This document shows positions 19,942 to 28,683 of a stretch of DNA of 64,000 nucleotides, in pieces. The translations under genes and the position numbers were made by a program. The notes below the pieces were generated by a model. It searched no databases. It was not told where the DNA came from and was given only the letters and a program-made list of their open reading frames with translations. The DNA is from Mycolicibacterium peregrinum (GTDB lineage: Bacteria > Actinomycetota > Actinomycetes > Mycobacteriales > Mycobacteriaceae), in assembly GCF_002102345.1 (NCBI RefSeq), contig NZ_LQPP01000016.1, positions 62,001 to 126,000 of the forward strand. Reading direction: 5' to 3'. Numbering within the stretch: position 1 is the stretch's first letter; every line of letters starts with the position of its first letter.

Positions 19942-21107
19942 CGCGGTGCACCGACGAACGGGATCGAGGCGGGCCCACCGGCTGGTGCGCCTCCGCCGAA
20001 CAGCCCGCGCTCGCGCAGGATCGGCACCACGCCCTCGCCGAACCAGAACAGCTCCTCCAGGTGGGGGTAGCCCGAGAAGATGAACTCGTCGATACCGATC
20101 TCGGCGTACTCGGCGATCCGGTCGGCCACCTCGGTGTGCGACCCGACCAGCGCGGTGCCTGCCCCGCCGCGCACCAAGCCGACGCCCGACCACAGATTGG
20201 GCGCGATCTCCAGGCTGCGGGCGTCACTCCAGGTGCCGTTGGCGCGGTTTGCCTCGTGCAGGGCACGCATGCGTTTCTGGCCCTCGGATTGGCTGCGGGA
20301 CAACCCGGCCTGTGCGGCGGCGACGGTCTCCTCGTCGAGGGCGGCGATCAGCCGATCGGCCTGGGCCCACGCCTCCTCGGAGGTGTCACGCGAAATGGTG
20401 TGCAGGCGGATGCCGAAACGCAGCTTGCGGCCCTGCTCCTCGCCGAGTGCCCGGATCCATTCGATCTTCTCCCGCACCGCGGCCGGGGGCTCGCCCCAGG
20501 TCAGGTAGACATCGGAGTGCCGGGCTGCCACCGGGCCGGCCGCCTGCGAGCTGCCGCCGAAGTACAGCGGCGGTACCGGGGTCGGGGGCAGGGCCAGCGA
20601 GGCCTCTTCGACGTCGATGTAGTCACCCTTGTGGGTCACGGTCTCGCCGGCCCACAACCGGCGCACCACGTCGAGGAACTCGTCGCAACGTGCATACCGG
20701 GCGTCCTTGTCCAGGTGATCGCCGAAGGCCCGCTGCTCGTGTGCCTCGCCGCCGACGACGACGTTGAGCAAGATCCGGCCGGGTGCATGCCGGGCGAACG
20801 TCGCGGCCATCTGCGCCGACAGCGTCGGGCTCACCAGACCTGGGCGGAAGGCCACCAGGAACGCGAGCGATGTGGTCTCGCGGGCCAGCAGCGCCGCGGT
20901 GATGAAGGCGTCCTCGCACCAGGCACCCGTCGGGATCAGCGCGCCGGTGAAACCGAACCGCTCGGCCGAGCGGACGATCGAGGCCAGGTAGTCGATCGAG
21001 GCTTCGCGGTCGCCACCGGCAGAACCGGCCGGCGTGCCGTGGCCGCCGCCGACGATGAGCCGGCTGTCGCCGTAGGTGGGTAGGAACCAGTGCAGAGAGA
21101 CAGTCAC
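19938..21107 (-). CDS. ssuD: FMNH2-dependent alkanesulfonate monooxygenase
   Basis: Bacterial luciferase-fold enzyme that cleaves alkanesulfonates to aldehyde and sulfite, releasing sulfur under starvation. The 389 residues follow SsuD closely: HWFLPTYGDSR at the start, TGALIPTGAWCEDAF near 54 (with the active-site cysteine), FLVAFRPGLVSPTLSAQMAAT near 83, PPLYFGGSSQAAG near 180, YLTWGEPP near 203 and NLWSGVGLVRGGAGTALVG near 305. It is the first gene of a two-gene operon with the SfnB/DszC-like gene. No sulfonate transporter genes are nearby in this window. Confidence 0.93.
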   Translation of the reverse strand: MTVSLHWFLPTYGDSRLIVGGGHGTPAGSAGGDREASIDYLASIVRSAERFGFTGALIPTGAWCEDAFITAALLARETTSLAFLVAFRPGLVSPTLSAQMAATFARHAPGRILLNVVVGGEAHEQRAFGDHLDKDARYARCDEFLDVVRRLWAGETVTHKGDYIDVEEASLALPPTPVPPLYFGGSSQAAGPVAARHSDVYLTWGEPPAAVREKIEWIRALGEEQGRKLRFGIRLHTISRDTSEEAWAQADRLIAALDEETVAAAQAGLSRSQSEGQKRMRALHEANRANGTWSDARSLEIAPNLWSGVGLVRGGAGTALVGSHTEVADRIAEYAEIGIDEFIFSGYPHLEELFWFGEGVVPILRERGLFGGGAPAGGPASIPFVGAPR

Positions 21108-21183
21108 GAACAGGACATCTTGGTGCCGAATCGGCTATTGCACACGGGTAAAAATCGCGGTGATCGTGTCTCCGCGGGGGCGA

Positions 21184-21909
21184 TCAGCTCGCGACGACCC
21201 AGATCGCCTCGGCCGCCGGATTGCCCAGCTCGACCTGGACGCTGGTGTCGTCTCCCGCGGTGGCGGCGCTGCCGGCCTTACCCGGACTTTGTACGGCCAC
21301 CGAGATCACCCCGGCGAAATCGCGCCGCGCCACCACCCGGACCCGCGAATCGAGGCTGATCCCGACGCTGTCGAAATAACGCAGCATCTCCGGATCGGCG
21401 TCGGAGATCCGGGCCACCGTGCCGGCGTCGCCGTCCTGGCAGGCCGAGAGCTGGCGTGCCGGCGGGGTGGGCACCTGGCCGTCGGCGGCCGGGATCGGAT
21501 CTCCGTGCGGATCGCGGGTGGGGTGGCCCAGCTTGGCGTCGATCCGGTCCAGCATCCGGTCGGACACCGCGTGCTCGAGAATCTCGGCCTCGTCGTGCAC
21601 CTCGTCCCAGCCGTAGCCCAGCTCCTGGACCAGGAACGTCTCCATCAGCCGGTGCCGGCGGACCATCGCCAACGCCGCGCGCCGGCCGGCATCGGTCAGC
21701 GTCACCGCGCCGTACTTCTCGTGGTGGACCAGGCCCTGGTCGGCGAGTTTGCGAATGGATTCGGACGCCGTGGATGCCGACACGCCGATCCGCTCGGCCA
21801 GCAGTTTTGTGCTGACCTTCTCGCGAGACCACTCCTGGGCTGTCCAGATGACTTTCAGATAGTCCTGGGCAACCGTGGAGAGGTCTTGGTGGTTACCGTC
21901 TGGACTCAC
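21184..21909 (-). CDS. mntR: DtxR/MntR-family metal-dependent regulator
   Basis: A 241-residue metalloregulator of the DtxR superfamily, MntR/SirR branch: winged helix with STVAQDYLKVIWTAQEW and LAERIGVSASTASESIRKLADQGLVHHEKYG (residues 11-66), dimerisation and metal-site helices with RRHRLMETFLVQELGYGWDEVHDEAEILEHAVS (about 84-116), and a C-terminal FeoA/SH3-like domain from about 170. The manganese-type assignment is by resemblance. The GTG follows a TAAACT box on its strand, and the gene is divergent from ribF with an 80-base gap; a TTTAGG half-site in that gap may be part of an operator. Confidence 0.85.
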   Translation of the reverse strand: MSPDGNHQDLSTVAQDYLKVIWTAQEWSREKVSTKLLAERIGVSASTASESIRKLADQGLVHHEKYGAVTLTDAGRRAALAMVRRHRLMETFLVQELGYGWDEVHDEAEILEHAVSDRMLDRIDAKLGHPTRDPHGDPIPAADGQVPTPPARQLSACQDGDAGTVARISDADPEMLRYFDSVGISLDSRVRVVARRDFAGVISVAVQSPGKAGSAATAGDDTSVQVELGNPAAEAIWVVAS

Positions 21910-21977
21910 AGTAGGAAAGTTTAGGCAATCATCATCTGATCGGGGGATCTAGAGCAGACCGCGTCGCGTTCGGGTCG

Positions 21978-21983
21978 TAGGCT
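21978..21983 (+). promoter_or_regulatory. Predicted -10 element (TAGGCT) of ribF
   Basis: TAGGCT is followed by six bases and the ribF GTG, giving a leaderless message. The same box and spacing recur before blaF and, with one extra base, dapB. Confidence 0.5.
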
Positions 21984-21989
21984 GATCGC

Positions 21990-22976
21990 GTGCAGCGCTG
22001 GCGTGGGCAGGACGAGATCCCCACGGACTGGGGCAGGTGTGTAGTCACCATCGGGGTGTTCGACGGGGTTCACCGCGGACACGCAGAGTTGATCAGCCAT
22101 GCGGTGAAAGCCGGCCGATCACGCGGAGTACCGGTGGTCCTCATGACCTTCGATCCCCATCCGATGGAGGTGGTGTTTCCGGGCAGTCATCCGGCACAGC
22201 TGACCACGCTGACCCGGCGTGCCGAGCTGGTCGAGGAACTCGGTGTGGACGTGTTCCTGGTCATGCCGTTCACCTCGGATTTCATGAAGCTCACCCCCGA
22301 GCGCTACATCCACGAGTTGCTGGTCGAGGACCTGCACGTGCTCGAAGTGGTGGTCGGGGAGAACTTCACGTTCGGCAAGAAGGCCGCCGGGAACGTCGAG
22401 ATGCTGCGCAAGGCAGGGGAGCGGTTCGGCTTCGCGGTCGAGAGCATGTCGCTGGTGACCGAATCGCTCGATGCCGAACATCGCGACGAGCGGGTCACCT
22501 TCTCCTCGACATACATCCGTTCCTGCGTCGACGCCGGTGACGTGGTGGCCGCCGCCGAAGCCCTGGGCCGTCCGCACCGCGTCGAAGGCGTGGTGGTGCG
22601 CGGCGACGGGCGCGGCCGGGTGCTGGGGTTCCCGACGGCCAACGTGGCACCACCGATGTTCTCGGCGATTCCGGCGGACGGGGTGTACGCCGCCTGGTTC
22701 ACCGTGCTGGGACACGGCCCGGTGATGGGAACGGTGACGCCCGGTGAGCGGTATCAGGCCGCGGTGTCGGTGGGTACCAACCCGACCTTCTCCGGGCGGA
22801 CCCGCACGGTCGAGGCATTCGTGCTCGATACCGAGGCCGATCTGTACGGCCAGCACGTCGCGGTCGATTTCGTGGCCCGGATCCGGGGCATGGAAAAGTT
22901 CGACCGGGTGGAACAGCTGGTCGCAGAGATGAAGCAGGACGCCGACAAGGCGCGCACGATTCTGAGTTCACACTGA
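21990..22976 (+). CDS. ribF: Bifunctional riboflavin kinase/FAD synthetase
   Basis: Makes FMN from riboflavin and then FAD. The 328-residue enzyme has the N-terminal FMN adenylyltransferase domain with GVFDGVHRGHAELI near residues 24-37 and VGENFTFGKKAAGNV near 120, and the C-terminal flavokinase domain with RGDGRGRVLGFPTANV near 201 and YQAAVSVGTNPTF near 251. The start matches the mycobacterial protein (MQRWRGQDEIPTDWG) and the leaderless -10 box. It supplies flavin cofactors that enzymes such as SsuD and ThyX need, though no regulatory link is visible. Confidence 0.97.
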   Translation: MQRWRGQDEIPTDWGRCVVTIGVFDGVHRGHAELISHAVKAGRSRGVPVVLMTFDPHPMEVVFPGSHPAQLTTLTRRAELVEELGVDVFLVMPFTSDFMKLTPERYIHELLVEDLHVLEVVVGENFTFGKKAAGNVEMLRKAGERFGFAVESMSLVTESLDAEHRDERVTFSSTYIRSCVDAGDVVAAAEALGRPHRVEGVVVRGDGRGRVLGFPTANVAPPMFSAIPADGVYAAWFTVLGHGPVMGTVTPGERYQAAVSVGTNPTFSGRTRTVEAFVLDTEADLYGQHVAVDFVARIRGMEKFDRVEQLVAEMKQDADKARTILSSH

Positions 22977-22980
22977 GTCG

Positions 22981-23027
22981 GGATTTAATTCGCGGCTCGC
23001 CGCAGGATTTAATTCGCGGCTCGCCGC
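22981..23027 (+). repeat. Tandem duplication of a 24-bp unit upstream of rpsO
   Basis: A 23-base segment starting GGATTTAATTCGCGG occurs twice, at 22981-23003 and 23005-23027, separated by one base. Each copy carries the small hairpin GCGG-CTCG-CCGC. It begins four bases after the ribF stop and ends just before the rpsO -10 box. It may be a duplicated ribF 3' hairpin or upstream promoter element. Confidence 0.85.
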
Positions 23028-23032
23028 GGTGC

Positions 23033-23038
23033 TAGACT
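23033..23038 (+). promoter_or_regulatory. Predicted extended -10 element (TGC-TAGACT) of rpsO
   Basis: TAGACT preceded by TGC fits an extended -10. It is five bases after the tandem 24-bp repeat and about 85 bases before the rpsO start, giving an untranslated leader of roughly 80 bases. That leader could host the S15 autoregulatory structure known in other bacteria, but I could not assign one. Confidence 0.5.
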
Positions 23039-23122
23039 CTCTGCCGGTCCGGTGCATGCTGCAGTCCGCGGCGGCTGTGCCGAGAATTATGTTCGCGGGA
23101 CTGAAAAGATGGAGTTGTTTTC

Positions 23123-23392
23123 GTGGCGCTTACTGCCGAGCAGAAAAAAGAAATCCTGACCAGCTACGGTCTGCACGAGACCGACACCGGCTCGCCTGAG
23201 GCCCAGGTCGCCCTGCTGACCAAGCGGATCTCGGATCTGACCGAGCACCTCAAGCAGCACAAGCACGACCACCACTCGCGTCGGGGTCTGCTGCTGCTGG
23301 TCGGCCGTCGTCGCCGGCTGCTGAAGTACGTCGCCCAGGTCGACGTGGCGCGCTACCGCTCGCTGATCGAGCGCCTCGGGCTGCGTCGCTGA
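23123..23392 (+). CDS. rpsO: Small ribosomal subunit protein uS15
   Basis: Primary 16S rRNA-binding protein of the 30S platform. The 89 residues are full length and typical: [61 protein letters not shown] and a basic C-terminus ERLGLRR. The GTG start is preceded by GGAG. It is followed after ten bases by the lppU frame, whose first codons contain the apparent rpsO terminator. Confidence 0.98.
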   Translation: MALTAEQKKEILTSYGLHETDTGSPEAQVALLTKRISDLTEHLKQHKHDHHSRRGLLLLVGRRRRLLKYVAQVDVARYRSLIERLGLRR

Positions 23393-23402
23393 CGCGGCGC
23401 CA

Positions 23403-23903
23403 GTGCCACCACTTTCCGCGGCTGCCCCTCTGGGGGCAGCCGCGCTACTTTTCCTCGGCGGTCTGACCGCATGCTCGTCCGCGGCGGCCGCGGACATGAA
23501 GGCAGGGGACTGCCTGAAGATGAGCGGCACGTACGAGCGCCCGGACTCCAGCCGGGCCGAGTGCGGCAGCGACGCGTCGAACTACAGAGTCATCTCCACG
23601 GTTACCGACAGCGACCAGTGCCCGGGCGACGTCGACACCTATTACTCGGTGCGCAGCGCCTTCAGCGAGGAGACCCAGACGCTCTGTCTGGATATCGACT
23701 GGATCGCCGGCGGCTGTATGAGCATCGATCCGGAGAACGACAAAGACCCTTATCGGGTCGATTGCGCGGATTCGTCTGCGCCGCACCGGCAACGAGCCAC
23801 CGAGGTTCTGCACGGGGTGTCAAACGTCGATCAGTGCGCCAGCGGAGTGGGCTACGCCTACTCGGAGCGCCAGTTCACCGTATGCGTGGAGGACGTGTCC
23901 TAG
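23403..23903 (+). CDS. lppU: Putative lipoprotein LppU
   Basis: A 166-residue lipoprotein with a short signal peptide ending in the lipobox LTAC at residues 21-24, so Cys24 should be lipidated and the protein held at the outer face of the membrane. The mature part has a regular cysteine pattern (GDCLKM, AECGSD, DQCPGD, TLCLD, GGCMS, VDCAD, DQCASG, VCVE) that suggests disulphide pairs. It corresponds to the mycobacterial LppU gene between rpsO and pnp, function unknown. The only in-frame conventional start is the GTG used here, so the signal-peptide codons coincide with a strong hairpin that looks like the rpsO terminator. Confidence 0.82.
   Translation: MPPLSAAAPLGAAALLFLGGLTACSSAAAADMKAGDCLKMSGTYERPDSSRAECGSDASNYRVISTVTDSDQCPGDVDTYYSVRSAFSEETQTLCLDIDWIAGGCMSIDPENDKDPYRVDCADSSAPHRQRATEVLHGVSNVDQCASGVGYAYSERQFTVCVEDVS
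23417..23444 (+). terminator. Intrinsic terminator-like hairpin after rpsO, inside lppU
   Basis: A perfect 12-bp stem (23417-23428 pairing with 23433-23444) with a four-base loop is followed by CTACTTTTCC, a T-rich run. It lies 25 bases after the rpsO stop and codes for part of the LppU signal peptide. It is the best intrinsic terminator in the window by stem and T run. Confidence 0.75.
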
Positions 23904-24209
23904 CTGGCACGGATGGCTGTTGGGCCGTTGCTCCCGTGTAACATGAGGGCGTTCAGTGGCTGGAATCTGCGCTGAACACAGGGTGCGGCACCCGCGAACC
24001 GCGGGCGCTGTTCCTGCGAGTCATATCGGGCCCGCCTGGACGGGCGGTCTTCGGTAGTGGCTGCCGGAACCCCGACACAGGGATCATCTCTGGGGGGTCA
24101 TCCGGCCGCTTCGATCGACGGCCGTAGCCGTATCCAGGGCCCGTGGCGCATCCGCCACCGTGACGCCGCGAAAACAGTTGAATGAATTCGAAAGAGGCCA
24201 ACGGACTCT
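23904..24209 (+). promoter_or_regulatory. pnp promoter and long structured leader
   Basis: No gene fits this 306-base gap. TAACAT at 23939-23944 is a plausible -10; a start six bases later would give a leader of about 259 bases before pnp. Three inverted repeats follow: GTTCAG-N15-CTGAAC (23951-23977), CCCGCG-N3-CGCGGG (23991-24005) and CCGCC-N6-GGCGG (24032-24047). Long structured leaders of pnp are the site of autoregulation in enterobacteria; a similar role here is inference. Confidence 0.5.
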
Positions 24210-26462
24210 ATGTCTGTAGTTGAACTTGAAGACGGTGTGTTCGAATCCACCGCAATCCTCGACAACGGGAGCTTCGGCACCCGCACCATCCGTTTCGAGA
24301 CCGGGCGGCTCGCGCAGCAGGCCGCCGGTTCCGTCGTCGCCTACCTCGACGACGAGACCATGCTGCTGAGCGCCACCACGGCCAGCAAGACGCCGAAGGA
24401 CCACTTCGACTTCTTCCCGCTGACCATCGACGTCGAAGAGCGGATGTACGCCGCGGGCCGGATCCCCGGCTCGTTCTTCCGTCGTGAGGGTCGTCCGTCG
24501 ACCGATGCGATCCTGACCTGTCGCCTGATCGACCGGCCGCTGCGCCCGTCGTTCGTCAGCGGTCTGCGTAACGAGATCCAGGTCGTGGTGACGGTGCTGA
24601 GCCTGGATCCGAAGGATCTGTACGACGTGCTGGCCATCAACGCCGCGTCGGCCTCGACGCAGATTTCCGGCCTGCCGTTCTCCGGCCCGGTCGGCGGCGT
24701 GCGCGTCGCCCTGATCGAGGGTCAGTGGGTTGCCTTCCCGACTGTCGAGCAGCTGGAGAAGGCTGTCTTCGACATGGTCGTCGCGGGCCGCAAGGTGGGC
24801 GACGACGTCGCGATCATGATGGTCGAGGCCGAAGCCACCGAGAACGTGATCGAGCTGGTCGCCGGCGGCGCCCAGGCTCCCACCGAGGCCGTTGTCGCCG
24901 AGGGCCTCGAAGCGGCCAAACCGTTCATCGCGACACTGTGCGATGCCCAGGCTGCGCTGGCGGAGAAGGCTGCCAAGGAGATCGCCGACTACCCGCTGTT
25001 CCCGGATTACGAGGCCGATGTCTACGACGCCGTGGCGTCGGTGGCCACCGACGCGCTGTCGGAGGCACTGACCATCCCGGGCAAGCACGAGCGCGACGAC
25101 CGCACCAACGAGATCAAGGTCGAGGTGCTCGAGCGTCTCGGCGAGACTTACGCCGGCCGCGAGAAGGAGATCGGCGCGGCGTACCGCTCGCTGACCAAAA
25201 AGCTTGTGCGCCAGCGCATCCTGACCGACCACTTCCGCATCGACGGCCGTGGCGTCACCGATATCCGCGCGCTGTCGGCCGAGGTGGCCATCATCCCGCG
25301 TGCGCACGGCAGCGCGCTGTTCGAGCGCGGCGAGACCCAGATCATGGGTGTCACCACGCTGGACATGGTCAAGATGGCCCAGCAGATCGACTCGCTGGGG
25401 CCCGAGACCACCAAGCGCTACATGCACCACTACAACTTCCCGCCGTTCTCGACCGGTGAGACCGGCCGCGTCGGTTCGCCCAAGCGCCGCGAGATCGGCC
25501 ACGGCGCGCTGGCCGAGCGTGCGCTGGTTCCGGTGCTGCCGAGCGTCGAGGAGTTCCCGTACGCGATCCGCCAGGTGTCGGAGGCATTGGGCTCCAACGG
25601 TTCCACCTCGATGGGTTCGGTGTGTGCCTCGACCCTTTCGCTGCTGAACGCCGGTGTGCCGCTCAAGGCGCCGGTGGCCGGCATCGCCATGGGCCTGGTC
25701 TCCGACGAGGTCAACGGCGAGACCCGCTACGTGACGCTGACCGACATCCTCGGCGCCGAGGATGCCTTCGGCGACATGGACTTCAAGTGCGCAGGCACCA
25801 AGGACTTCGTCACCGCGCTGCAGCTCGACACCAAGCTCGACGGCATCCCCTCGAAGGTGCTGGCGGGCGCACTGAGCCAGGCCAAGGACGCGCGCCTGAC
25901 CATCCTGGACGTGATGGCCGAGGCCATCGACGCCCCCGATGAGATGAGCCCGTACGCACCTCGGATCACCACCATCAAGGTGCCGGTCGACAAGATCGGC
26001 GAGGTCATCGGGCCCAAGGGCAAGATGATCAACTCGATCACCGAGGAGACCGGCGCGTCGATCTCGATCGAGGATGACGGCACGGTGTTCGTCGGTGCTT
26101 CCAACGGCGAAGCCGCGCAGGCTGCGATCGACAAGATCAACGCCATCGCCAACCCGCAGCTGCCCAAGATCGGTGAGCGGTTCCTCGGAACCGTGGTCAA
26201 GACCACCGATTTCGGTGCATTCGTGTCGCTGCTGCCGGGCCGTGACGGCCTGGTCCACATCTCCAAGCTGGGCCGCGGAAAGCGGATCAACAAGGTCGAA
26301 GATGTGGTGAAGGTCGGCGACAAGCTCCGCGTCGAGATCGCCGACATCGACAACCGCGGCAAGATCTCGCTGGTGCTCGTGGACGAAGAGACTGCGGAGA
26401 AGGCGGATCCGGCTGCCGACGGCGTCCCGGCCACCGCCGACGCCGCCGCTGCCGAGTCCTGA
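24210..26462 (+). CDS. pnp: Polyribonucleotide nucleotidyltransferase (GpsI/PNPase)
   Basis: Phosphorolytic 3'-5' exoribonuclease and RNA polymerising enzyme of the mRNA decay machinery. The 750-residue protein has two RNase PH domains (about 15-150 and 340-560) linked by a helical domain, with [23 protein letters not shown] near 90 and [24 protein letters not shown] near 470, then a KH domain ([13 protein letters not shown] near 597) and an S1 domain ([13 protein letters not shown] near 661). In streptomycetes and mycobacteria the enzyme is also called guanosine pentaphosphate synthetase I. A long antisense open frame here is a composition shadow. Confidence 0.98.
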   Translation: MSVVELEDGVFESTAILDNGSFGTRTIRFETGRLAQQAAGSVVAYLDDETMLLSATTASKTPKDHFDFFPLTIDVEERMYAAGRIPGSFFRREGRPSTDAILTCRLIDRPLRPSFVSGLRNEIQVVVTVLSLDPKDLYDVLAINAASASTQISGLPFSGPVGGVRVALIEGQWVAFPTVEQLEKAVFDMVVAGRKVGDDVAIMMVEAEATENVIELVAGGAQAPTEAVVAEGLEAAKPFIATLCDAQAALAEKAAKEIADYPLFPDYEADVYDAVASVATDALSEALTIPGKHERDDRTNEIKVEVLERLGETYAGREKEIGAAYRSLTKKLVRQRILTDHFRIDGRGVTDIRALSAEVAIIPRAHGSALFERGETQIMGVTTLDMVKMAQQIDSLGPETTKRYMHHYNFPPFSTGETGRVGSPKRREIGHGALAERALVPVLPSVEEFPYAIRQVSEALGSNGSTSMGSVCASTLSLLNAGVPLKAPVAGIAMGLVSDEVNGETRYVTLTDILGAEDAFGDMDFKCAGTKDFVTALQLDTKLDGIPSKVLAGALSQAKDARLTILDVMAEAIDAPDEMSPYAPRITTIKVPVDKIGEVIGPKGKMINSITEETGASISIEDDGTVFVGASNGEAAQAAIDKINAIANPQLPKIGERFLGTVVKTTDFGAFVSLLPGRDGLVHISKLGRGKRINKVEDVVKVGDKLRVEIADIDNRGKISLVLVDEETAEKADPAADGVPATADAAAAES

Positions 26463-26491
26463 TCACCTCAGCTCGACACAAGGCGTTTGCA

Positions 26492-27781
26492 CTGAATACC
26501 ACTGATGTCCGCCGGACAGATCTGCCCGGCGGACTCCGGGTGGTCACTGAGTACATCCCGTCGGTGCGTTCGGCATCCGTCGGGGTCTGGGTGGGTGTCG
26601 GTTCCCGCGACGAAGGACGAAGCGTCGCGGGTGCCGCCCACTTCCTGGAGCACCTGCTGTTCAAGGCCACCCCGACGCGCAGCGCAGTCGATATTGCACA
26701 GGCTGTCGATGCCGTCGGTGGTGAGCTGAACGCGTTCACGACGCGAGAGCACACCTGTTACTACGCGCATGTGCTCGACTCGGACCTGGAACTCGCCGTC
26801 GACCTGGTCGCCGACGTCGTGTTGCGGGGTCGTTGTGCCACTGAGGATGTCGAGGTGGAGCGCGACGTCGTCCTCGAAGAGATCGCCATGCGCGACGACG
26901 ATCCCGAGGACAGTCTCGGCGACGTGTTCCTGACTGCGATGTTCGGCGATCATCCGGTCGGACGGCCGGTGATCGGCAGCGTCGAGTCCATCGAAACGAT
27001 GACGCGCGCACAATTGCACTCCTTCCACGTGCGCCGTTACACGCCCGAACGGATGATCGTGGCGGTTGCGGGCAACATCGACCACGACGTGGTCGTTTCG
27101 CTGGTGCGGCAGCATTTCGGTCCGCGCCTGGAACCCGGACGCACCGCCGTGGCTCCGCGCAAAGGGGCCGGACGTGTCGTCGGCAAGCCGTCGCTGCTCG
27201 TGGTCGACCGCGACGGAGAGCAGACCCACGTGTCGCTGGGCGTTCGTACACCCGGCCGGCACTGGGAACACCGGTGGGCGCTGTCGGTGCTCAACACCGC
27301 CCTCGGTGGCGGCCTGAGTTCCCGCCTGTTCCAGCAGATCCGGGAATCCCGCGGCCTGGCCTACTCGGTGTATTCGACGGTCGACACCTTCGCCGACAGC
27401 GGTGCCCTCTCGGTGTACGCCGGCTGTCAGCCCGAGCGGTTCGACGAAGTCGTCCGGGTCACCACCGAGGTGCTGGAAGGTGTTGCCAGAGACGGCATCA
27501 CCGCCGACGAGTGCCGGATCGCCAAGGGCTCGTTGCGTGGTGGGCTGGTGCTGGGCCTGGAGGACTCCGGATCGCGCATGCACCGGATCGGCCGCAGCGA
27601 GCTCAATTACGGTGAACACCGGACCATCGATCACACGCTGGCCCAGATCGACGCCGTCACCCTCGAAGAAGTCAATGCGGTGGCCCATCAATTGCTGTCT
27701 CGCGACTACGGTGCGGCCGTACTCGGCCCGCATCGATCGAAAAAGACTCTGCCGCAACAACTTCAATCAATCGTCAGCTGA
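26492..27781 (+). CDS. pepR: M16 family zinc metalloprotease (PepR-like)
   Basis: Insulinase-type peptidase of about 429 residues with the inverted zinc motif HFLEH near residue 56 and the distal glutamate in VERDVVLEEIAMRDDDPED about 75 residues later; the C-terminal half holds GGGLSSRLFQQIRESRGLAYSVY. It follows pnp as in other mycobacteria. The first GTG in this frame (26540) would cut into the conserved LPGGLRVVTE strand, and no ATG, GTG or TTG lies upstream in frame. A CTG with AAGG eight bases before it gives a family-like N-terminus, so I extended the gene to it. The CTG start is inference; the rest is secure. Confidence 0.88.
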   Translation: MNTTDVRRTDLPGGLRVVTEYIPSVRSASVGVWVGVGSRDEGRSVAGAAHFLEHLLFKATPTRSAVDIAQAVDAVGGELNAFTTREHTCYYAHVLDSDLELAVDLVADVVLRGRCATEDVEVERDVVLEEIAMRDDDPEDSLGDVFLTAMFGDHPVGRPVIGSVESIETMTRAQLHSFHVRRYTPERMIVAVAGNIDHDVVVSLVRQHFGPRLEPGRTAVAPRKGAGRVVGKPSLLVVDRDGEQTHVSLGVRTPGRHWEHRWALSVLNTALGGGLSSRLFQQIRESRGLAYSVYSTVDTFADSGALSVYAGCQPERFDEVVRVTTEVLEGVARDGITADECRIAKGSLRGGLVLGLEDSGSRMHRIGRSELNYGEHRTIDHTLAQIDAVTLEEVNAVAHQLLSRDYGAAVLGPHRSKKTLPQQLQSIVS

Positions 27782-27786
27782 CCCGC

Positions 27787-27792
27787 TAGGCT
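27787..27792 (+). promoter_or_regulatory. Predicted -10 element (TAGGCT) of the beta-lactamase gene
   Basis: TAGGCT lies six bases before the ATG, the leaderless spacing, and starts five bases after the protease stop codon. No repressor-like palindrome is visible, which would fit constitutive beta-lactamase expression. Confidence 0.5.
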
Positions 27793-27798
27793 GGGCCG

Positions 27799-28683
27799 AT
27801 GACGGGACTCTCGCGGCGCAATGTTCTGATCGGTTCACTCGTGGCGGCGGCTGCCGTCGGCGCCGGTGTGGGTAACGCCGCACCGGCGTTCGCGACCCCG
27901 GTGGACGACCAGATCGCCGAACTGGAACGTCGTGACAACGCCCTGATCGGTTTGTCCGCGACCAATCTGGATTCCGGCCGGACACTGACGCACCGGCCCG
28001 ACGAGATGTTCGCGATGTGTTCGACGTTCAAGGGGTACGCCGCGGCGCGCGTGCTGCAGATGGCCGGGCGTAAGCAGATCTCACTGGACAACCGGGTGTT
28101 CGTCGACCCGGGGGCCATCGTGCCGAACTCTCCGATCACCGAGACCCATGCCGGTTCCGAGATGACGCTGGCGGAGCTGTGCCAGGCGGCACTGCAGCGC
28201 AGCGACAACACTGCGGGCAACCTGCTGCTGAAAACGATTGACGGGCCTGCCGGTATCACCGCGTTCGCCCGCAGCATCGGAGATGAGCGCACCCGGCTGG
28301 ACCGCTGGGAGGTCGAGCTGAACTCGGCGATTCCCGGGGACCCGAGAGATACGTCCACTCCGGCGGCGCTGGCCATCGGATATCACCAGATCCTGGCCGG
28401 TGACGCGTTGAGCCCGCCGCAGCGGCGCCAGCTGGACGACTGGATGCGGGCCAACCAGACCTCGAGCGTGCGTGCCGGGCTCCCGGAGGGCTGGACCACC
28501 GCCGACAAGACCGGCAGTGGGGACTACGGCAGCACCAACGACGTCGGGATTGCCTATGGTCCGAACGGACAACGGTTGCTGTTGGCGGTGATGACGCGGT
28601 CGCAGGCCGACGACCCGAAGGCCGACAACCTGCGTCCGCTCATCGGTGAATTGACCGCGCTGATTCTGCCGTCGTTACTCTGA
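27799..28683 (+). CDS. blaF: Class A beta-lactamase, BlaF-like
   Basis: Serine beta-lactamase that hydrolyses penicillins and some cephalosporins outside the membrane. The 294 residues begin with a Tat signal ([19 protein letters not shown], cleavage near 30). Catalytic motifs are complete: STFK at 75-78 preceded by Cys74, SDN near 135, the Glu of WEVELN near 172 and KTGSGD near 239. From memory it is very close to BlaF of the M. fortuitum group. It sits behind the M16 protease with its own leaderless promoter and overlaps the 3' end of the convergent hsp20 gene by nine bases. Confidence 0.96.
   Translation: MTGLSRRNVLIGSLVAAAAVGAGVGNAAPAFATPVDDQIAELERRDNALIGLSATNLDSGRTLTHRPDEMFAMCSTFKGYAAARVLQMAGRKQISLDNRVFVDPGAIVPNSPITETHAGSEMTLAELCQAALQRSDNTAGNLLLKTIDGPAGITAFARSIGDERTRLDRWEVELNSAIPGDPRDTSTPAALAIGYHQILAGDALSPPQRRQLDDWMRANQTSSVRAGLPEGWTTADKTGSGDYGSTNDVGIAYGPNGQRLLLAVMTRSQADDPKADNLRPLIGELTALILPSLL

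Noticed and set aside
24084..26258. A 724-codon open frame on the strand opposite pnp
   Set aside because: Its product is a His/Asp/Arg/Gly-rich string with no domain, and the frame mirrors the third-position GC bias of pnp.
26505..26729. A 74-codon ATG frame at the pnp-M16 protease junction
   Set aside because: It lies in the wrong frame for the conserved protease and has no homology pattern; overlap only.
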